From: a virus
Direction: 5' to 3' (one strand)
IMG/VR virus record: IMGVR_UViG_3300005613_000111
Location: 1-47,070 of that record
Length of the DNA stretch: 47,070 bases
In this document: piece by piece, positions 25,401 through 34,425 of the stretch
Layout: each line of letters starts with the position of its first letter
How positions within the stretch are numbered: the first letter of the stretch is position 1
Translations under genes and position numbers: made by a program
Notes under the pieces: generated by a model
The model's database searches: none
Told to the model about the DNA's origin: nothing
Seen by the model: the letters and a program-made list of their open reading frames with translations, nothing else

Positions 25401-28400
25401 ACGTCAAGATTGAACGTAAATAAGAAATTGTCATAAATCTCTAAAAGGCTTTCAAGATCATTCAAAGACTCTACACCATACTTAGTATAGATGTTGGAAA
25501 TCTGTGTTTTTATATTTTCAATTTTCTTACCTACAATTTCTTTATCTGGCCCATCCTGTAGTAGAAGATAAGCCTTTTCTCTTTTTTCTAGGAGCGTCTC
25601 AAATTGTTTTACTTGTTGTACAGAACCTAAAATCATCTTTTTTTGTTTTTTTATAGCTGAAACAATTCTGTTTACATCTTTTATTACACTAAGAGATCCT
25701 TGTTTAGCTCGTCTTTCTAGAATTGCGGCAGAATAAACATAACTTTGCCACCAGTCATTTAGTCCATCAATATCATCAGCGAATATCCTAGGATCTCCTA
25801 AGAAGTTAGTTACTCCTCCAGCTTCCATACGCTTCATTTTTGCGTCGTAGCTATCCAGCCTGGCTTCAGAAATACCATACCGCTTGAAAAAGCTGTCTGG
25901 TTTTGTAGTTAGTATTTCAGCAACAAGTTTTCTCATCTCCTCATACCCTTGTAGCTTACCTTGTACTTTGCGGAGGAGTGTTTTATCGACTTGACTGAAG
26001 TTTTTACCTCTCACTAGCCTATCAAAAGCTGTCATGAGGTTTGGGTTATTTCCCTTCTCCCAGGCAGCTACTTCACTATTACTATAAAACCCTGCTAATT
26101 TCTTTCTGTAATTTTTCTTTAGCCTCTTATCTAGATTCCGTAGAGTCTTAGCCTCAGCCTCACTAAGCTCTAAGTCTCCTTTCGTAAGTCTATAGTTGAA
26201 ATCAGTAACTAAAGTTTCTACAAGATGTCTAAGAGCGGGTCCTGTCAAGGTTCCTGCCATTGTTACAAAATCTAGTTCTTCTGAAATACCAAACAACCTA
26301 GCAGCTTTACCGTCTGAGTAAAGCAAATCAACTAAAATGTTTGTAGCAATTGTTGATTCATAAATTAGAGAAAGAGGAATACTTCTATCATCTAAATCTT
26401 TTTGCATTTCTTCAAGAACAATAGAAGTAAAAGTTGCATAGTCTTCAAAGTGTTCTTTTAGTTTAGTAGAAACAGTTCTGGTTTGGGATTCAAGAAGGAA
26501 GTCTTCATCATCGTTTTCTAATGCCTTTTTAACCTCATCTCTCCAAGCTTTATCTAGTCTAGCTTTTCTAGCAAGCCTTGGATCACCCATAATCATTCTA
26601 AGGGCTTGAAGGTGAGCCAGCCCCAATGTATTATTCCTGGCAGCAATAATACCAGCTACAGCAGCATAATCAAAAAATACAGCATTCGCTTGTACGAATT
26701 CTGGGAGATCTGCGTCTATAAGCTGTACTTTAGTGCCATCTACAAAATATCTTTTTTTTCTTTTTTTATCGCCTTGTCCAATACCTTTTAGAGCATTTTC
26801 TTGAACCTGTTTCTTTGTAGGTTTGATATTGATAATAATAGTACCAGTCTCAGGATCAATAATAACATCTTCGTCATCCATAACCCGAGCTTTAGATCCT
26901 TGTTCTTTTTCTGATTGTGATCTAATAAAATCACCATATAATTCATCAACACCTATTCCTAACGCCTGTTTTCTCCTAGTTATGTTTACTTTATTTTTCT
27001 TGTTTACATATACTTCAAACTCGTTGTTGAAGTCAAGTAGTCCTAACACTCCTGGTCTTGTAATAAAACCATCTTTTACTAGTTGACCATAAGTAACAGG
27101 ATCAATATTTAGCAGATCCATCACAGCTTTCATAGCAACAACAGAATCTAAATTCGTAAAAGCATAACTAGATAAAAGAGCCTTAGCAACTCCTGTAGGA
27201 AGATCATCATATTCTGATTCAGATTTGCCAGCTCTCTTGTCTCTTCCTGGCATAGTCATCTGACCTTCTTCATCTAGGAACATAAATTCGATGAAATTAT
27301 CAAGATCTTCCCTGGTGATTCCTAAAATGTTAGTGAGAGACTCTTTAGTAACTCTATTTCTTTTCTCAGTTCCGCCAGCACTTCGATGATACTGAAATGA
27401 AAAACGTATATCACTAGAAAGGAATTTACCAAGGAAATCTTCTCCCTCAGCAGCAACAGTCTCAAGTGCTTGAGTGAAAATCAACCAGCCCTCAGCCTCA
27501 TGAATTTGAATACGATATCTATTTACTGGATTTCCCTGTAGATCAGTAATAAGATTACCATTCTCATCAAAAATGTCACTAACAATATTTCCAGTCCTTG
27601 TGAGACCCCTATCAATAAGCTCTTTTATGAAAGGACGAGCTTCTTCTGGAAGAACAAGATCAATATCAATAGCCTCACTTTGAATAGTTCTATTTAGAAT
27701 TTCTTCTGTTTGAGCAATACTATCTCTTGTAATTCCTACATCTTGCTCAGTAACTTTACCAGCTTTTTCAACATCATCAGCAAGTTGTCTTAGTCTCTTG
27801 AATGGGTCTGCTGGAAATGGAATACCTCCATACATAGGTTGAAGATTTGATTGTTCAATTGTAGGAGTAGCATCATACTTATCAGAAAGACTTTCTAAGG
27901 TGTTAGCAATTTCTCTAAGATTCTTTACATACTTGTTAGCAGCAATTCTATTTCTTAGCTGCGCGCCAGATTCACCAATACCAAACTCAAAAGCTCCTCC
28001 AATTGCACCCCCTAAAATAGCACCAGCTACAATGTTCCCAGGGGCTCTTGTTGGATCAGCGTGTTTACCATAAAGATGCATATAAAGAGCACCCTCAACA
28101 CCACCAAATGTAGCCTCAGCAAGTCCTCTGGTTATAATGGCTTTCTTTGTAGTGCCTTTTACAACTTGACCAAGTGCTTTTGTTACACCAACTCCTTCAA
28201 GTCCTCCACCCAAAAGACCAACAGGATCTCCAATCATTCCTATTCCTATATCCAAAGCTAGTTCATCAGGACGAATATCAGCCAAATAAGAAATAGGAGA
28301 TAGCATCTGAACAGCTTTACTAAACTTGTTTTGTTGATAGTATTGCTCTATTCTACCAAGTCTTGTAACTTCATCTTTAGCAGCAAAATATAATGCTTCT

Positions 28401-29413
28401 GCCTCAGCATAACTCTTACTTTTAGCTATTCTTTTTACAAACTCAGGATTACCAATTTCATTAGACCACTCTTCAATCTCTGGATGCTCATAGATACTAA
28501 AGCTAGGATCTTCAGGAAGACCTAAACTAAACTGATCTTCTTCAATCAAAGAATTTCGTATAATCTCTCCAGTTTGACCATACCTAATCTGACTATCCCA
28601 CTTATCAGCAACTACATCAGCATAAGAATACTCTGTTGGAGGCTCTTCAATGTCTCTTAGCTTTTTATATTCTAAAAGGCTTGCCTGAGAGTTTAGGGCT
28701 TGTGTTTCATCTCTTGTATGAAGTGGAGATAATTTAAATACTCCTAAATCCCGAGACATATTTTCTAGCCTTTGTCGTCTTAGATCCTTTTGAGTTGTTC
28801 CAAGAACAGTAAGCATAGGGTGATCTGTGCCATTAGTAAAAACAAAGTCAGCAAGAGCCTCTTTACTTGGAAGCCCCTTTTGTTTATACATAGGAGCAAT
28901 TTGTTGGCTAAACTCTGTACTTACTTTTTGAAGTTGTTCTGAAGAATACCCAGCATTTTGTAGACCCTCTAATCTATAGTTTTCATCTACAAGAAAGTTA
29001 TAAGCGTGGTCTACAAAGCTTTCTGGTGTATTCTTAAATTGCTCGTTATCGTTTGAAAAGTAAGGAATAAACTCACTACCCTTATATTGTGCTGCATACG
29101 AGTCTACAATCTCATCCCAAAATAAGTTAGCACCGCTTCTTATATATTCTGAATCAGTCTGACTAGCAAAAGGAACAGATTTAGCCTTCAAGGAAGCAGC
29201 TAATCCCTTTTCTTTATTCTTTACAAATCTATCCCATTCGTGTGTTTTTTCATCTCGTTTAGCCATACGAGATAAGTCTCTATCAATATTTTGTTGTACA
29301 GCTTGTTTATCAAATCGAATAAATAGTTCAGGAACCTTCTCAAAGAATTCATTCCTTGCTATATTGCTTGCTTTTCTTGCCGCTTCGATTATTGTATTAA
29401 ATTGATTTGTCAT
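19463..29413 (-). CDS. Giant internal virion protein (gp16-position, 3316 residues)
   Basis: By position (after gp14- and gp15-like genes, before the tail fibre) this is the gp16-type internal core protein, ejected into the host to form part of the DNA channel. It is about 2.5 times longer than T7 gp16 (1318). Visible regions: a helical N-terminus; Gly/Ala-rich hydrophobic stretches near residues 390-490; long coiled-coil-like charged segments in the middle; an Arg-rich linker (PRSRRRRPGGGRRRGA) near residue 2160; another hydrophobic part near 2780; and a conserved-looking C-terminal block with FIGLLIQFRSFGMAQYH and a membrane-like segment near 3143-3163. No lytic transglycosylase motif and no RNA polymerase motif were found. 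It overlaps the gp15-like gene by one base. Confidence 0.83.
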   Translation of the reverse strand: MTNQFNTIIEAARKASNIARNEFFEKVPELFIRFDKQAVQQNIDRDLSRMAKRDEKTHEWDRFVKNKEKGLAASLKAKSVPFASQTDSEYIRSGANLFWDEIVDSYAAQYKGSEFIPYFSNDNEQFKNTPESFVDHAYNFLVDENYRLEGLQNAGYSSEQLQKVSTEFSQQIAPMYKQKGLPSKEALADFVFTNGTDHPMLTVLGTTQKDLRRQRLENMSRDLGVFKLSPLHTRDETQALNSQASLLEYKKLRDIEEPPTEYSYADVVADKWDSQIRYGQTGEIIRNSLIEEDQFSLGLPEDPSFSIYEHPEIEEWSNEIGNPEFVKRIAKSKSYAEAEALYFAAKDEVTRLGRIEQYYQQNKFSKAVQMLSPISYLADIRPDELALDIGIGMIGDPVGLLGGGLEGVGVTKALGQVVKGTTKKAIITRGLAEATFGGVEGALYMHLYGKHADPTRAPGNIVAGAILGGAIGGAFEFGIGESGAQLRNRIAANKYVKNLREIANTLESLSDKYDATPTIEQSNLQPMYGGIPFPADPFKRLRQLADDVEKAGKVTEQDVGITRDSIAQTEEILNRTIQSEAIDIDLVLPEEARPFIKELIDRGLTRTGNIVSDIFDENGNLITDLQGNPVNRYRIQIHEAEGWLIFTQALETVAAEGEDFLGKFLSSDIRFSFQYHRSAGGTEKRNRVTKESLTNILGITREDLDNFIEFMFLDEEGQMTMPGRDKRAGKSESEYDDLPTGVAKALLSSYAFTNLDSVVAMKAVMDLLNIDPVTYGQLVKDGFITRPGVLGLLDFNNEFEVYVNKKNKVNITRRKQALGIGVDELYGDFIRSQSEKEQGSKARVMDDEDVIIDPETGTIIINIKPTKKQVQENALKGIGQGDKKRKKRYFVDGTKVQLIDADLPEFVQANAVFFDYAAVAGIIAARNNTLGLAHLQALRMIMGDPRLARKARLDKAWRDEVKKALENDDEDFLLESQTRTVSTKLKEHFEDYATFTSIVLEEMQKDLDDRSIPLSLIYESTIATNILVDLLYSDGKAARLFGISEELDFVTMAGTLTGPALRHLVETLVTDFNYRLTKGDLELSEAEAKTLRNLDKRLKKNYRKKLAGFYSNSEVAAWEKGNNPNLMTAFDRLVRGKNFSQVDKTLLRKVQGKLQGYEEMRKLVAEILTTKPDSFFKRYGISEARLDSYDAKMKRMEAGGVTNFLGDPRIFADDIDGLNDWWQSYVYSAAILERRAKQGSLSVIKDVNRIVSAIKKQKKMILGSVQQVKQFETLLEKREKAYLLLQDGPDKEIVGKKIENIKTQISNIYTKYGVESLNDLESLLEIYDNFLFTFNLDVESLNKDEARRQSTEIVFQPHQLVSGLRKMSDSMKKLRKGLVSGINDKRRSTAASQALARIMDNFTYDLNLRLDPEAYTKQFVIAMKLRGIPDRILPDISDSGDLMLDMSRLLDFPAAGLGRGVKAWGVRGLDSNTNPFRGRNKVYSRTNLQNWLKDANNFIKGFTGFQDILEDIDLTKASNTELVTLAQDLIESLKILEAEEILDFTAKDLGDDIYSIVGEMRPGVRTAVYNLYTRFIGLSDNIGVPEGISALYTKQLTGRAKLIPLSMYIKNNFYMTLPQARYYLNMRAQNTPLRLMFALREQGVDPGRILDSLATSIVEKGRTLPEALKQRHFKISTLDKEATDALAVLALRVQEMVEFGKTAEDVAIFLGEVGPTGLPKKIEDIILPSTHRKAWKSFLEELKQLPKTIGIETALRSQSVFRGSDTTSWNTTTLYQELQSRKRDYDILVTNNRHTGPYGVQLKKIIEALEAEMKKISRLDRAAPFMNLAWAGIITLDANNKFVFADKSLEKWYDDSIKKAIDAFADVEDVFDRSKARFMRDINREELEEAKDFFGYFMEDFDKHLMAISETFQDVVDEVTTPEKTRDLSELIINQLKRASNNAHVLAGLPEPYPHLTVNVFRLDLMNQANFIFTVRDTMLNQNMMNKLQAFQDRMLADLEMQDRLEQAFAIPDANKLREISDKQIFFSNEFSRRLRTLHAEFQKGNALFGTMDDQKFRGFVENQKQLLDVRRGETEATKQTFIEKAVEDIKDRLDLPDNIFLEIQDELRLIVMESMEEFDKIVRFMEDDSFGMDPKTIYVDPKLTIQQETIRQQGLKLPRSRRRRPGGGRRRGAIMNPVEIFGALFDKIVYIMGRSSADFAAFTKKRIEEAFGRMEPGEKVAARDWIMTWGYDVLDPTIGKKARKVFNSLRSARARANANEAGMIRKLGQFVFGSELAIMGENGVFHSRAEGASDYESIRMGVVKYRTRVFGQFARNLETIRNERTFLAADLGLTEREFDGLTRAFYTLIREQIAMDAWKRVTGNIEPPNPEVIRAVIGRLPEKERDRIFRKYAGEITEIEENIKAATRQVNEQIDTVAAEVLRKLKEGTLTLEGFNLEMFTPEQGDAFIRHLLSMEKVKQGLKELLPEDSELRLSLDSKNLVNALDADSFRDLEHALEGGEIERIIGDSLEIQVASKEGGDPFKVIKSPIAKAVLGQIIYKKIKTGTRHVIYSAGTYNRLQLFDLMTEHFSLEDLKSLYPNVAELDGLSIDDVKRRVIQELFADDPEGTITLRLDRDKPHTAKVKEGFKGTYEYERLTDKNALGDKLNQNRLENFSINEITKADVIDELDNVGKRVIDSKVESDLVNQVNDDLGANNVVDEKGNSLQFDDVNELFRFFDNQIDELYKMGLLTNTEEPRLMLTYMKSLVTGRDPKHAMRNLNVAVKTLQKAATAMSTADFAIAAIPEIIGIALRTTGAKFMDAMSLQLAGIKDYTSDISVAEKKLNKIRKAIDKAESKGDTRRAAELRAEYEETRKTLDDLEMKQGFLEDIMSSAGVGTEGALYRNTGSNRRSIIFDSVNPMFNPTAAKPELGRVNKLGREVNKRLEDMATRAADGEALPGLGLVSKTAADVINKNVITKHAQKLSLNHITEVTQKLAFNSMASRLIKKMDKVSIDDLDLNNPIAVQALADEIIDPVLAAQLGLEAKDIVRMVIQVKAIIANNADFKTRRRGVDLFDLGSILNHGTFDPQLREKFQVALYNWVGQNIVRPDAGDLPYYVSDPFIGLLIQFRSFGMAQYHKTYAPAMQRVARSGWEEKAKSLGGAIGITTMMSALYALVNYYIYNKEEIDKDVEKFGGWMPYLEACFRNSMVGRVAGEEETYIKPETNALVPFAQGISDPFMGPVGVPLDVTYPALGLQDPFSWYDQNPYGGKYGMAEEIMRTSAAFRAGADVIDPARRAINNKEMDSEYWYKYTGKLSGRNKMFSIAKPMIFAEED

Positions 29414-32400
29414 TAAAAGAAACTCTCCCTTGTAGCTTTTAGAAGCATTCTAAGTTGAGCACCTGTACTCATAGGTTGGTCTTCTTGTCTAAATGTTCTC
29501 ATTCCTTTTACTTCTCTATAAATTTTATACATTGGATATGCTCTGTCTCCAAACTTATTATTGAAATAAGGCAGTCCAAGATCTCTGGGCCATTCAGCAA
29601 AGTAAGGACCAACTACATCCATAAAATCATCTCTTGTTGTCATTTCAGATATTGGTATTGTGGGATCAATACTGTCTCTAACATCTTTCCAAACTTCTGC
29701 ATAGTTGAATAAACCACCATCAATCATTCTATCCCCAAGATCCTCAGCAGTAAAAGTATATAGAGCACCTGTAGCTTTATATCTGAGAGTATCTCCTTCT
29801 TTATCTTTGATGTAGAATCTTCCATCTCCTGTAGGAAGAAGCATATATTCCTCTGTGTCCCAATCAAAGTTAGTATCATCCAGATCAAAGATTGCTGTAT
29901 TAGCAATATAAGCATCTTGTTGTGTATAAATTCTAGCAACCTCTGGTCCAAACTGACGAGTAAGAAGAGATTTTAACACTCCTTCTCCATCTAGTTCTGC
30001 TCGCAAAGCATCTCTTCTTTCTTTTTTCCTAGCTTCTTTATATCTTGGATTGAATACTTGAAGACCAAGCCTGTCGTTTTTATCCATGTTGAATAAAAGC
30101 TCTCTTGCTTCTGTTATTGTAGTTGGCTTATACCCAACATAGTCACTATTTGCTTCCACAGAAGTAAGAACTCTTTGAGCTAAACCATTCAGCATTCCTT
30201 CACTCATTGGTGCGAAAGTTGAAAGACCTTCAAGCTCCATTGTTTGTGAGAAACCTGTTGAGAAATAACCATCAACTGTGTCTCCTACAACCTTTACAAG
30301 TGCTGGATCCATCTCTGATGTTCTCAAATCATTATAGAAACTATTTATCTCTGATCTTTCCAGATTAGGACGAGTACCAACATAGGTTCTATCGTACTCT
30401 TGATCGAAACCACTCATAGCTGCTTCTTCTAGCTTTTTCTTAGTTCTTCTTTGAAAGTCAGACAACCAAGCAATAGCAGTTTGTGAAGACTTGTTATTAG
30501 TCATAAAGCGTAGATCATCAACAAAACCGCTGATTGAGTTTTGACGAGCATCTTCATCTGGTTCTAAAGACTCCCAATATTGAGGAACAGCAACATCGCC
30601 CATCTTTTGCTCTGAATCAACAATCATTCTTATATCATCAGAAACCCTCTCAACCTTGAATCTTTTTGTGAATCTCTTTAGAGCAATATTAGCAGCTTCT
30701 TTACTAGAATATCCTCCTTCTGCTCCTGGACTAGTTAACTTTTTATATTCTTGTCCATAAGCATCAGCAAAGAAACCAAGAACTTCTGTTGGATATTGGT
30801 TTTGATTTACACTACCTATTCCATCTAGGTTTTTGAGAAGATCTCTAACTCCTCCTCTAACAACTCCTGTTTCTCCTGGTAATGGAATACTATCAAGGCT
30901 AAAGCCTAGTCTATCTTTGATTTCTGCTTCTCTTGCTAGTTCAGCTTGCTTCTCTGCTTTCTTCTGACGATCTTCTTCAAACTTACCTAATTGCCTTTCA
31001 AGAGCAACACCAAGTTGAGCAGGATCTCCTCCAAGCTCTAAGAAAGGTTGACCAATTGCTTGAATTGCATCATAGATTTCTGTACTTGGAGATACAAATA
31101 CATCCAGAGCATCGTAGTTAGCATCAGCCATAATCATATTTCTAATAAGACCTGGATTCTCAATAAGTAAATCTTTACTAGAATAACTAGGACTTACTCT
31201 TACATCAGATGATCCAGCGTTCATAGCGTTGAAGTTCTTCAATACTCTTACATGATTCCAGAAAGCTGCATCTGCTTTTTCGTCGTTTGGATTAGTGAGA
31301 TATAAATTATGAAGAGTTCCTGTTCTTGACTGTAGGAGGTCAGAAGTAAGAGTAGGTTCGCTATTATTCATTTGTACTAAATCAAGAGCAACGCTACCAA
31401 CAGTCTTTTCTTCAATATCTGAGGCAGAGTCAGTAATACCCATAACCTCATTGAATACTCCTTCAACTTGTAGTTTTCTTTGTTCTGAATTAGAAATACT
31501 TGTAGCTCTGTTCAAAGCTACTTTTAGATTACCTACAACATTAGCAAACCCTTCTTCATCATAAAGTTCACCTGTTTCTGGATTAGTATAAAGTGTTTCT
31601 GCTTCTGTAAGAAGGATTTGATACAATTCAGTAGGACTAATAGCTTCTCCTTTTTGAGCTTGAATAGCAAGAATATCTCCAAAGGTTGAAATCTTAGCTT
31701 CAAGTTCAGCTAGTTCAATAGCAGCACGCCTTCCAAACGCTTGAACATTTGTTCTATATTGAGAAAGCTCTTTTTGTCTCTGTTGAGTAGCATATCTTTC
31801 ATGATTCTCTCGTAGAATAGCTAAACCAGCTCTTCCCTTTTCTGTATCTCTGAGCATTCCTGTTCCTGATGTAAGACTATTTAGAACTTCCATCGCTAGA
31901 CCAGGATCTTGAAAACTTTTTGTTAGAGTGGTAATAACAAGCTCGCTGGGATCTACTCCTATAGCACCTCTACCTTCTCCAGCAAAACTATAAAACTCAT
32001 CATAAACTTCATTTACTTCCTTGATAAGATCAACCTTGGCAAAAGCCTTTAGTTTTGATCTCATAGCCTGACCAGGATCATTAGAATCTAAGGTCTTTTG
32101 TAGTTGATAAATAAGATCTTGTTCGTGTGTTACATCTACTCCAATATAATCTTTAACTTCTTCAGGAGTAATCTCACCAGTAGCAAAACCCTCAACCAAA
32201 GTATTAGCAAAGTTTGTGTATTGTTCTAGAATATCAGTATCAGAAAGTGTATCAAAACCTCTCAAAGTTTCTTGATACACAAACTCAGAAGCTAAAATAG
32301 ATTCTTGTTGCTTTTGTACGAACTTCTTTCTTTGAAACTCATTTGAAGCAGCCTTGTAAGCCTGTAAGTATTTATCTTGAATAGGTCCAACTTTAGATAA

Positions 32401-32964
32401 AAAGCCTTCTTGATAAATTGTACTCTCAGGAAGAGTTATATAGAATGAATCAAATAAGCGTCTCCACTCTGTTTCAAACTTATCTGGGTTTTGATAGATG
32501 TCTGGAGCACTAGTTAGTTTTTCATAAAGAGCAGCAGCAGCCTGATCATATTGTCTGATGGCAGTAATGCCTTGAGCTTTATCTAAACCAGCTTGGAAAA
32601 AAGGGTCATCAATTAGAGAAATCTCACCATTCCTTCTTAGAACAGTAAAGTTATCTCTAATCTGCTGTGATACTTGATTATAATCACCAGATAAGTTTAG
32701 TTCTTGAGCAGCCTTTAGTCCATAAACTGTTCCTGCTCTGGTTTTTTCTTCTTGCTCTTTTTTTATCTGAGTACCAAGGTACTTCATACCAGTTTCAGCA
32801 ACACTACCAACCAAGCCGCGAAACTGTTCAATTCTTTTTGATTGCTGTTGACCTTTGGCTAAATAAGTTTGTGTAAATTCTGCCCCTGGAGCCTTAGAAG
32901 GATCAGAAGTTATTACCTGTTGTTGAGGTAAGTTGAATGATAAACTATCAATTAGTCTTCCCAT
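29413..32964 (-). CDS. Internal virion protein (T7 gp15-like)
   Basis: 1183 residues (T7 gp15 has 747), with no membrane span, Gln/Glu/Asp-rich and largely helical. The gene order gp13-, gp14-, gp15- and gp16-like, and the N-terminus (a hydrophilic Pro/Gln start, then KGQQQSKRIEQFRGLVGSVA), support an inner-core protein that is ejected with the DNA and bridges the periplasm. The C-terminal ~150 residues are richer in aromatic residues (FDLDDTNFDWDTEEYMLLP). Overlap with the giant gene (TAATG) indicates coupled translation. The assignment rests on order and composition rather than on a clear motif. Confidence 0.75.
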   Translation of the reverse strand: MGRLIDSLSFNLPQQQVITSDPSKAPGAEFTQTYLAKGQQQSKRIEQFRGLVGSVAETGMKYLGTQIKKEQEEKTRAGTVYGLKAAQELNLSGDYNQVSQQIRDNFTVLRRNGEISLIDDPFFQAGLDKAQGITAIRQYDQAAAALYEKLTSAPDIYQNPDKFETEWRRLFDSFYITLPESTIYQEGFLSKVGPIQDKYLQAYKAASNEFQRKKFVQKQQESILASEFVYQETLRGFDTLSDTDILEQYTNFANTLVEGFATGEITPEEVKDYIGVDVTHEQDLIYQLQKTLDSNDPGQAMRSKLKAFAKVDLIKEVNEVYDEFYSFAGEGRGAIGVDPSELVITTLTKSFQDPGLAMEVLNSLTSGTGMLRDTEKGRAGLAILRENHERYATQQRQKELSQYRTNVQAFGRRAAIELAELEAKISTFGDILAIQAQKGEAISPTELYQILLTEAETLYTNPETGELYDEEGFANVVGNLKVALNRATSISNSEQRKLQVEGVFNEVMGITDSASDIEEKTVGSVALDLVQMNNSEPTLTSDLLQSRTGTLHNLYLTNPNDEKADAAFWNHVRVLKNFNAMNAGSSDVRVSPSYSSKDLLIENPGLIRNMIMADANYDALDVFVSPSTEIYDAIQAIGQPFLELGGDPAQLGVALERQLGKFEEDRQKKAEKQAELAREAEIKDRLGFSLDSIPLPGETGVVRGGVRDLLKNLDGIGSVNQNQYPTEVLGFFADAYGQEYKKLTSPGAEGGYSSKEAANIALKRFTKRFKVERVSDDIRMIVDSEQKMGDVAVPQYWESLEPDEDARQNSISGFVDDLRFMTNNKSSQTAIAWLSDFQRRTKKKLEEAAMSGFDQEYDRTYVGTRPNLERSEINSFYNDLRTSEMDPALVKVVGDTVDGYFSTGFSQTMELEGLSTFAPMSEGMLNGLAQRVLTSVEANSDYVGYKPTTITEARELLFNMDKNDRLGLQVFNPRYKEARKKERRDALRAELDGEGVLKSLLTRQFGPEVARIYTQQDAYIANTAIFDLDDTNFDWDTEEYMLLPTGDGRFYIKDKEGDTLRYKATGALYTFTAEDLGDRMIDGGLFNYAEVWKDVRDSIDPTIPISEMTTRDDFMDVVGPYFAEWPRDLGLPYFNNKFGDRAYPMYKIYREVKGMRTFRQEDQPMSTGAQLRMLLKATRESFF

Positions 32965-32965
32965 G

Positions 32966-33889
32966 TTAGAACCTATTTAGTTGCCATTGATTAATGGTGC
33001 CATCTGAAAGAATAGGAGTATATGGTTCTCCAGTAATGGTTGGAGCAGCCTCTAAATTGAATCTTGCTGCATCAGGCGTCGTTCCACCAGCATCAGGAGT
33101 AGATCCAGAAGCCATAGCATACTGCATAGCTACATTCACTCCATCTCCAAGAATACCCATCATAATATCACTATTACTTGGAGCACTATCTTTGAGTTGA
33201 TCCATCTTAGCTCTTGTAGCAGCATATTGAAGAACTAAGTGTTCTCTCATAGCAATTCTTTTTTGTCTGTTTTCACTTACAGTTCTTTGCTTCATCTCAA
33301 GCTCATTTCGTCTAAGTTCTTGTTGAAGCATTTCATATGTTCTTCCTGAAACAGATTCACCTCTTGACACATTGAAGGCTGATCTATTCTTCATAGCTCT
33401 TCTTTCAAGATCTAAGAAAGTGTTTCTAATAGCTAAGTTTTCCAGTCCCATTCTATTTTGGAACATATTGTTTCTAGTGATTTGGAGCTTTCTTTCATTC
33501 TCCATAGCCTTTTTGATGGCTTTTTTTTCCTTCTTTGCTTGCTGTATTCTGGAAATAGCCATAACAGCAAAAGCAGCGATAGCTAATGGACCTAAAACAG
33601 CAGCACTAGCTCCCATCAAGGCTGCTCCCGTCATAGCTGTACCTAAAGCAGCACCAGCAGCATTAGCAGTACTATCACTAGATTGCTTCATAGCTCCTCG
33701 TTGTAATGGACTAGTTCCTAGTTGAACATTAGAAGGAGTTTTAGTTGTAGCAGCTTCTTTTCCAATCTTGAATCTTTCAAGACTTGGGAGTTTTAGATTA
33801 GAGGGTGGAGTGAATCCTGTTACATTATATCTTTGATATCCAATCAAGGATTCCTCGAAGTAGTTCTTAGCTAGATCTCTATTTAGCAT
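32966..33889 (-). CDS. Internal virion protein (T7 gp14-like)
   Basis: 307 residues (T7 gp14 has 196). An Ala/Gly-rich hydrophobic region at about residues 76-115 (AAGAALGTAMTGAALMGASA and LGPLAIAAFAVMAI) is followed by a long amphipathic helical part with many Arg, Gln and Met residues (LENLAIRNTFLDLERRAMKN; REHLVLQYAATRAKM). T7 gp14 has the same plan and inserts in the outer membrane on ejection. It is located 1 nt before the gp15-like gene and 3 nt after the gp13-like gene. There is no Met-Cys start as in T7 gp14. Confidence 0.78.
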   Translation of the reverse strand: MLNRDLAKNYFEESLIGYQRYNVTGFTPPSNLKLPSLERFKIGKEAATTKTPSNVQLGTSPLQRGAMKQSSDSTANAAGAALGTAMTGAALMGASAAVLGPLAIAAFAVMAISRIQQAKKEKKAIKKAMENERKLQITRNNMFQNRMGLENLAIRNTFLDLERRAMKNRSAFNVSRGESVSGRTYEMLQQELRRNELEMKQRTVSENRQKRIAMREHLVLQYAATRAKMDQLKDSAPSNSDIMMGILGDGVNVAMQYAMASGSTPDAGGTTPDAARFNLEAAPTITGEPYTPILSDGTINQWQLNRF

Positions 33890-33892
33890 ATC

Positions 33893-34402
33893 TTATTCCT
33901 CTTCTGGGTAACTGAAGTTAGCAAAGAAATAGAACTTATCTCCATCTACCCCTTCGACATATTCATCTTCAAATATAATAAACCCCATCTTCTTCAACCA
34001 AGATTGATGCTTCTTGTTTCCTTCCCAGATATAGTTGAAAAGAACGTCATAATCTCTTAGCCAAGATTCAAATACTCTTGATGTGAGTAAACAAGTCTGC
34101 TTTGTATATTTGAAAAACTCGTTTGTACCTAATGTCCAAATCAAAGCACTTGTATACTCATCATCATCTTGAGTACAATCTGTTATTCCAAATATACAAG
34201 CTGGGATTCCATCAGCTAATCCTGTCCAAACTTCCTCAGAGTTCTCTACACTATAGATTAGACCCTCTTTAGGTCCTAGTCCTAACAAGGCTTTTAGCTC
34301 ATCAGCATCAGCCTGTCTCATGTTATTGCTTACATAATCTATATCCGACTCTTTGAACTCTCTTATAGAAGTATTTTTAGTTTTCATCTTATCGAAATCC
34401 AT
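33893..34402 (-). CDS. Internal virion protein A homologue (T7 gp13-like, GNAT-like fold)
   Basis: 169 residues (T7 gp13 has 138). The segment DVLFNYIWEGNKKHQSWLKK aligns with T7 gp13 'LWNYVWVGNTSHIRFLK', and both end in a Phe-rich strand after a conserved E-E-Y/E-D-E-Y turn. The fold resembles GNAT acetyltransferases, but in this family it serves a structural or assembly role. It is the first of the four internal-protein genes, consistent with T7 order, and follows the small acidic gene by 23 bases. Confidence 0.82.
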   Translation of the reverse strand: MDFDKMKTKNTSIREFKESDIDYVSNNMRQADADELKALLGLGPKEGLIYSVENSEEVWTGLADGIPACIFGITDCTQDDDEYTSALIWTLGTNEFFKYTKQTCLLTSRVFESWLRDYDVLFNYIWEGNKKHQSWLKKMGFIIFEDEYVEGVDGDKFYFFANFSYPEEE

Positions 34403-34425
34403 GAGGTTTATTAGCGTATTTAGGC

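Noticed and set aside
20664-28261. Several plus-strand frames opposite the giant virion gene
   Set aside because: Ser/Leu-rich antisense shadows of a long coding frame, without ribosome sites or recognisable domains.
19463-29413. N4-type virion RNA polymerase, because of the similar length (about 3300-3500 residues)
   Set aside because: The polymerase motifs (the T/DxxGR, RxxxKxxxMxxxYG and HDxxxP types) were not found, and the neighbours are T7-type gp13, gp14 and gp15 genes.
19463-29413. Lytic transglycosylase domain expected in a gp16-type protein
   Set aside because: No recognisable catalytic Glu-Ser motif with a following GxMQ block was seen by eye. It may be absent or too diverged.
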